A DNA stretch of 6,596 nt, from NCBI GenBank assembly GCA_041612095.1, contig JBFJJW010000177.1:1-6596 (forward strand), given 5' to 3'. Both the position numbers and the translations under genes were made by a program. A model generated the notes under the pieces. That model searched no databases, was not told the DNA's origin, and saw only the letters and a program-made list of their open reading frames with translations. Below, in pieces: positions 4,158-6,596 of the stretch; the first letter of the stretch is position 1, and every line of letters begins with the position of its first letter. Origin of the DNA: Solimonas sp041612095 (GTDB lineage Bacteria > Pseudomonadota > Gammaproteobacteria > Nevskiales > Nevskiaceae).

Positions 4158-6487
4158 CGGTGCTTCCTCGAAGATTGTTTAGCGCGCCGCGTAGGACGCT
4201 TGGTGGATTTGCGTGATTCTGGTTTGGCGCCCTGAACATTGGATGAACGCCCCAGCGCCTGAATCAGCTCCAAGTCTATTTTGCGCTCATCCAGATTGAC
4301 GCGCACTAGCTTGATGCGCAGACGGTCCCCGAGCCCATACGACATGCCGCCTCGGCTGCCGACCAGGCGGTGCCGGCGGTCGTCGAACTCGTAATAGTCG
4401 TTCTTCAGCGTCGATACGTGCACCAGGCCGTCGACGTACAGGCCTTCCAGTTCCACGAACAGGCCGAACGGCGCCACGCCCGACACCAGACCGTTGAACT
4501 CCTCGCCGACCCGATCGCGCATGAATTCGCATTTGAGCCAGGTCACTACGTCACGCGTCGCCTCATCGGCACGGCGCTCGGTCATCGAGCAATGCGCGCC
4601 GTAGGACTCCATCTGCTCGCGACTGTAGATGAAGTCCTTGGCCTTGCCCTTGCGCAGTCCGTGCTTGATCGCCCGATGCAGCAGCAGATCGGGATAGCGG
4701 CGAATCGGTGAAGTGAAATGCGCGTAGTGGGTTAAGGCAAGCCCGAAGTGGCCCGTATTGTCCGGGTTGTAGCGTGCTTGCATCAGCGTACGCAGCAACA
4801 CGGTCTGGATCAGGCTCTGGTCGGGGCGCGTCTTGGCCGTGGCCAAAACCTTGGCGAAGTCCCCCGCCTTGGGCTCCGCGCCGCCACCCAGGCTGAGGCT
4901 GCGCAGTGCCAAAAACTCGCGCAGGGCCAGTATCTTTGCGCCATCCGGGTCCTGGTGAACGCGATACAGCGTCGGCAGCTTGTGACGCTCCGTGAACTTG
5001 GCAGCCTCCACGTTGGCCGCCACCATGCACTCTTCAATCAGGCGATGCGCGCGATTGCGCTTGATCGGGACGATGCGCTCGATCTTGCGCTCCTCCGAGT
5101 ACAGAATCTTGGTCTCGGTCGATTCGAAATCAATCGCACCTCGACGGCTACGTGCGGCGAACAACGCCTCGAAGACATCGTTCAGCGCCTGCAGATGCGG
5201 CAGCAGATCGGCCCTGGCTTGAGCGACAGCCGCAGCAGGATCATCCAGCATCGCGGCCACATCTTCGTATATCAGGCGAGCTTTGGAGCGCATCACGCCC
5301 TCAAAGAAGCGGGATTTGGCGATTTCGCCATCCGGCATGACGCGCATTTCGCAAACCATGCAGAGGCGATCGACATCCGGATTCAGTGAACACAGCCCGT
5401 TCGACAGCTTCTCCGGCAGCATTGGAATGACCTGCTGCGGGAAATACACCGAAGTGCCGCGGCTGGAAGCTTCCTTGTCCAGCGGCGCGTCCGGTACTAC
5501 GTACGCGGATACGTCGGCGATCGCAACCCACAGGGTCCATCCGCCCTTGCGCAACAGGCCCGACTTGATGGGCTTGCAGTACACCGCATCGTCGAAATCC
5601 CTGGCATCGGCGCCATCGATCGTCACCAGCGGCAAGTCACGGATATCTTCACGACCGGCCATCTGGGCGGGCTGGACGACATCTGGAATGGCAGCGGCCT
5701 CACGCTCGACCGCGAGCGGCCACTCGTTGGGCAGATTGTGCGCGCGAATCGCCGCCTCGATCTCCATGCCCGGCGCCAGATGCTCGCCGAGAATCTCGGT
5801 CACCTCACCGACCGGCAACGTGCGGTTCCCCGGCGGCGTCACAATCTCGGCAACGACCATCTGACCGTGTTTGGCGCCGCCCAGGTGCTCGGCAGGAATC
5901 AGTAGATCCTGCTGGACACGCGGATTGTCGGGGATCACATAGCTGACCCCGCGCTCCACATGCAGACGGCCAACGACGCTGCGGCTGACGCGTTCGATGA
6001 CTTCGGCCACGACGCCCTCGGGGCGCCCCTTGTAGTCCTTGCCGGCGATGCGCACCAGCACGCGATCACCATTCATCAGCGCCCGCATTTGCCGCGGCGG
6101 CAGGAATACGTCCGGCCCACCCGCATCCGGGATCAGGAAGCCAAATCCGTCGCGGTGCGCCTGCACCTGCCCGGCCACCAGCTGCATATCGACAACCGGT
6201 CCGTAGGCGCCGCGGCGGTTCTGTGCCAGCTGCGCGTCGCGCACCATGGCCTGCAGGCGTTTGCCCAGCGCTTCTTGCTGGGACAGCTTCCCCAGCTTGA
6301 AGTGGCCGATCAGCTCGTCGAGTGTTCGCGGGCCGTCAAGTTCGGTCAAATTGTCCAAAATCAGCTTGCGGCTGGGAATCGGATCCTCGTAGCGGGACTG
6401 CTCCTGGGAGTATTCAGTATCAGCCTGCTGCCAAGCGGCCCCATTGGAGTTGCTTCGTGCCGAATTTTTAGTCTTCTGTTTCTTCAT
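4154..6487 (-). CDS. rnr: Ribonuclease R (3'-5' exoribonuclease)
   Basis: Processive hydrolytic 3'-5' exoribonuclease of the RNB family that degrades structured RNA, including defective rRNA and tmRNA-tagged messages. The 777-residue product has the RNase R layout: N-terminal helix-turn-helix domain (about 38-92, from PIPSRKLILDNL), cold-shock/OB domains (about 95-260, HRDGFGFLIPD at 111-121), the RNB catalytic domain (about 281-605), an S1 domain (about 658-742, GLVSGVAPFGLFVEL) and a basic Lys/Arg-rich tail (757-777). The four catalytic aspartates are in IDGADARDFDDAV (Asp291, 297, 299, 300), and the conserved HFTSPIRRYPDL is at 590-601. Length and helix-turn-helix favour RNase R over the shorter RNase II. 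ATG at 6487 is chosen because the next upstream starts run into the tRNA gene; it lacks a clear Shine-Dalgarno. It overlaps the next gene by 4 nt. Confidence 0.97.
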   Translation of the reverse strand: MKKQKTKNSARSNSNGAAWQQADTEYSQEQSRYEDPIPSRKLILDNLTELDGPRTLDELIGHFKLGKLSQQEALGKRLQAMVRDAQLAQNRRGAYGPVVDMQLVAGQVQAHRDGFGFLIPDAGGPDVFLPPRQMRALMNGDRVLVRIAGKDYKGRPEGVVAEVIERVSRSVVGRLHVERGVSYVIPDNPRVQQDLLIPAEHLGGAKHGQMVVAEIVTPPGNRTLPVGEVTEILGEHLAPGMEIEAAIRAHNLPNEWPLAVEREAAAIPDVVQPAQMAGREDIRDLPLVTIDGADARDFDDAVYCKPIKSGLLRKGGWTLWVAIADVSAYVVPDAPLDKEASSRGTSVYFPQQVIPMLPEKLSNGLCSLNPDVDRLCMVCEMRVMPDGEIAKSRFFEGVMRSKARLIYEDVAAMLDDPAAAVAQARADLLPHLQALNDVFEALFAARSRRGAIDFESTETKILYSEERKIERIVPIKRNRAHRLIEECMVAANVEAAKFTERHKLPTLYRVHQDPDGAKILALREFLALRSLSLGGGAEPKAGDFAKVLATAKTRPDQSLIQTVLLRTLMQARYNPDNTGHFGLALTHYAHFTSPIRRYPDLLLHRAIKHGLRKGKAKDFIYSREQMESYGAHCSMTERRADEATRDVVTWLKCEFMRDRVGEEFNGLVSGVAPFGLFVELEGLYVDGLVHVSTLKNDYYEFDDRRHRLVGSRGGMSYGLGDRLRIKLVRVNLDERKIDLELIQALGRSSNVQGAKPESRKSTKRPTRRAKQSSRKHR

Positions 6488-6515
6488 TGACAAAGGGATT
6501 TCACATCGCGACAAT
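6463..6515 (+). promoter_or_regulatory. Promoter of tRNA-Leu, overlapping the rnr start
   Basis: A perfect -35 TTGACA (6487-6492) is followed after exactly 17 nt by GACAAT (6510-6515, 4/6 to TATAAT). Transcription would start near 6522, a few nt before the mature tRNA 5' end at 6526. The stretch after the -10 is all G/C (GCGCGCCCGCG), like the discriminators of stringently controlled stable-RNA promoters. Upstream, 6462-6486 is about 72% A+T with AATTTTTA at 6463-6470, near where a distal UP subsite would sit. The first base of the -35 box is the first base of the rnr start codon on the other strand. No experiment supports it, but several elements agree in spacing. Confidence 0.7.
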
Positions 6516-6525
6516 GCGCGCCCGC

Positions 6526-6596
<71 letters not shown>

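Noticed and set aside
4748..5389. Plus-strand open frame of 213 codons opposite rnr
   Set aside because: It lies opposite the RNB catalytic domain, whose conserved residues fully explain the sequence.

Overview
The window is a chromosomal housekeeping segment from a GC-rich gammaproteobacterium. The core of ribosomal protein S6 is close to the E. coli protein, and the order rnr ... rlmB ... rpsF-rpsR-rplI-dnaB is the one known from gammaproteobacteria such as Pseudomonas. The E. coli gene priB is missing between rpsF and rpsR, so an enteric is unlikely. I cannot name the family or genus. I see no phage, IS, CRISPR or defence genes.

All protein genes lie on the minus strand, so in transcription order they run from right to left. 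The order is rnr (RNase R, 6487-4154), an OmpA-family glycine-zipper lipoprotein gene (4157-3462), rlmB (23S rRNA Gm2251 methyltransferase, 3366-2611), rpsF (S6, 2454-2005), rpsR (S18, 2001-1771), rplI (L9, 1758-1300) and dnaB (replicative helicase, 1208 to beyond the left edge, lacking its C-terminus). One gene lies on the plus strand: a tRNA-Leu(CAG) at the right edge, divergent from rnr and cut at its 3' end by the window.

Junctions are either very tight or carry a GC-rich hairpin. rnr and the lipoprotein gene share ATGA, rpsF-rpsR are 3 nt apart and rpsR-rplI 12 nt apart. The lipoprotein-rlmB, rlmB-rpsF and rplI-dnaB junctions each hold a stem-loop followed by a T-rich stretch on the minus strand. 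This suggests four units: rnr+lipoprotein, rlmB, rpsF-rpsR-rplI and dnaB.

Functionally it is an RNA-turnover, rRNA-modification, ribosomal-protein and replication cluster, with one cell-envelope gene inserted. The most interesting points are regulatory. A strong stable-RNA-type promoter for tRNA-Leu has its -35 box on the rnr start codon and its UP-like sequence in the first rnr codons. The rpsF leader can form two hairpins that could hold the S6:S18 autoregulatory element. An envelope lipoprotein is translationally coupled to RNase R. I found no convincing undescribed system. No gene-free stretch exceeds 300 bases.
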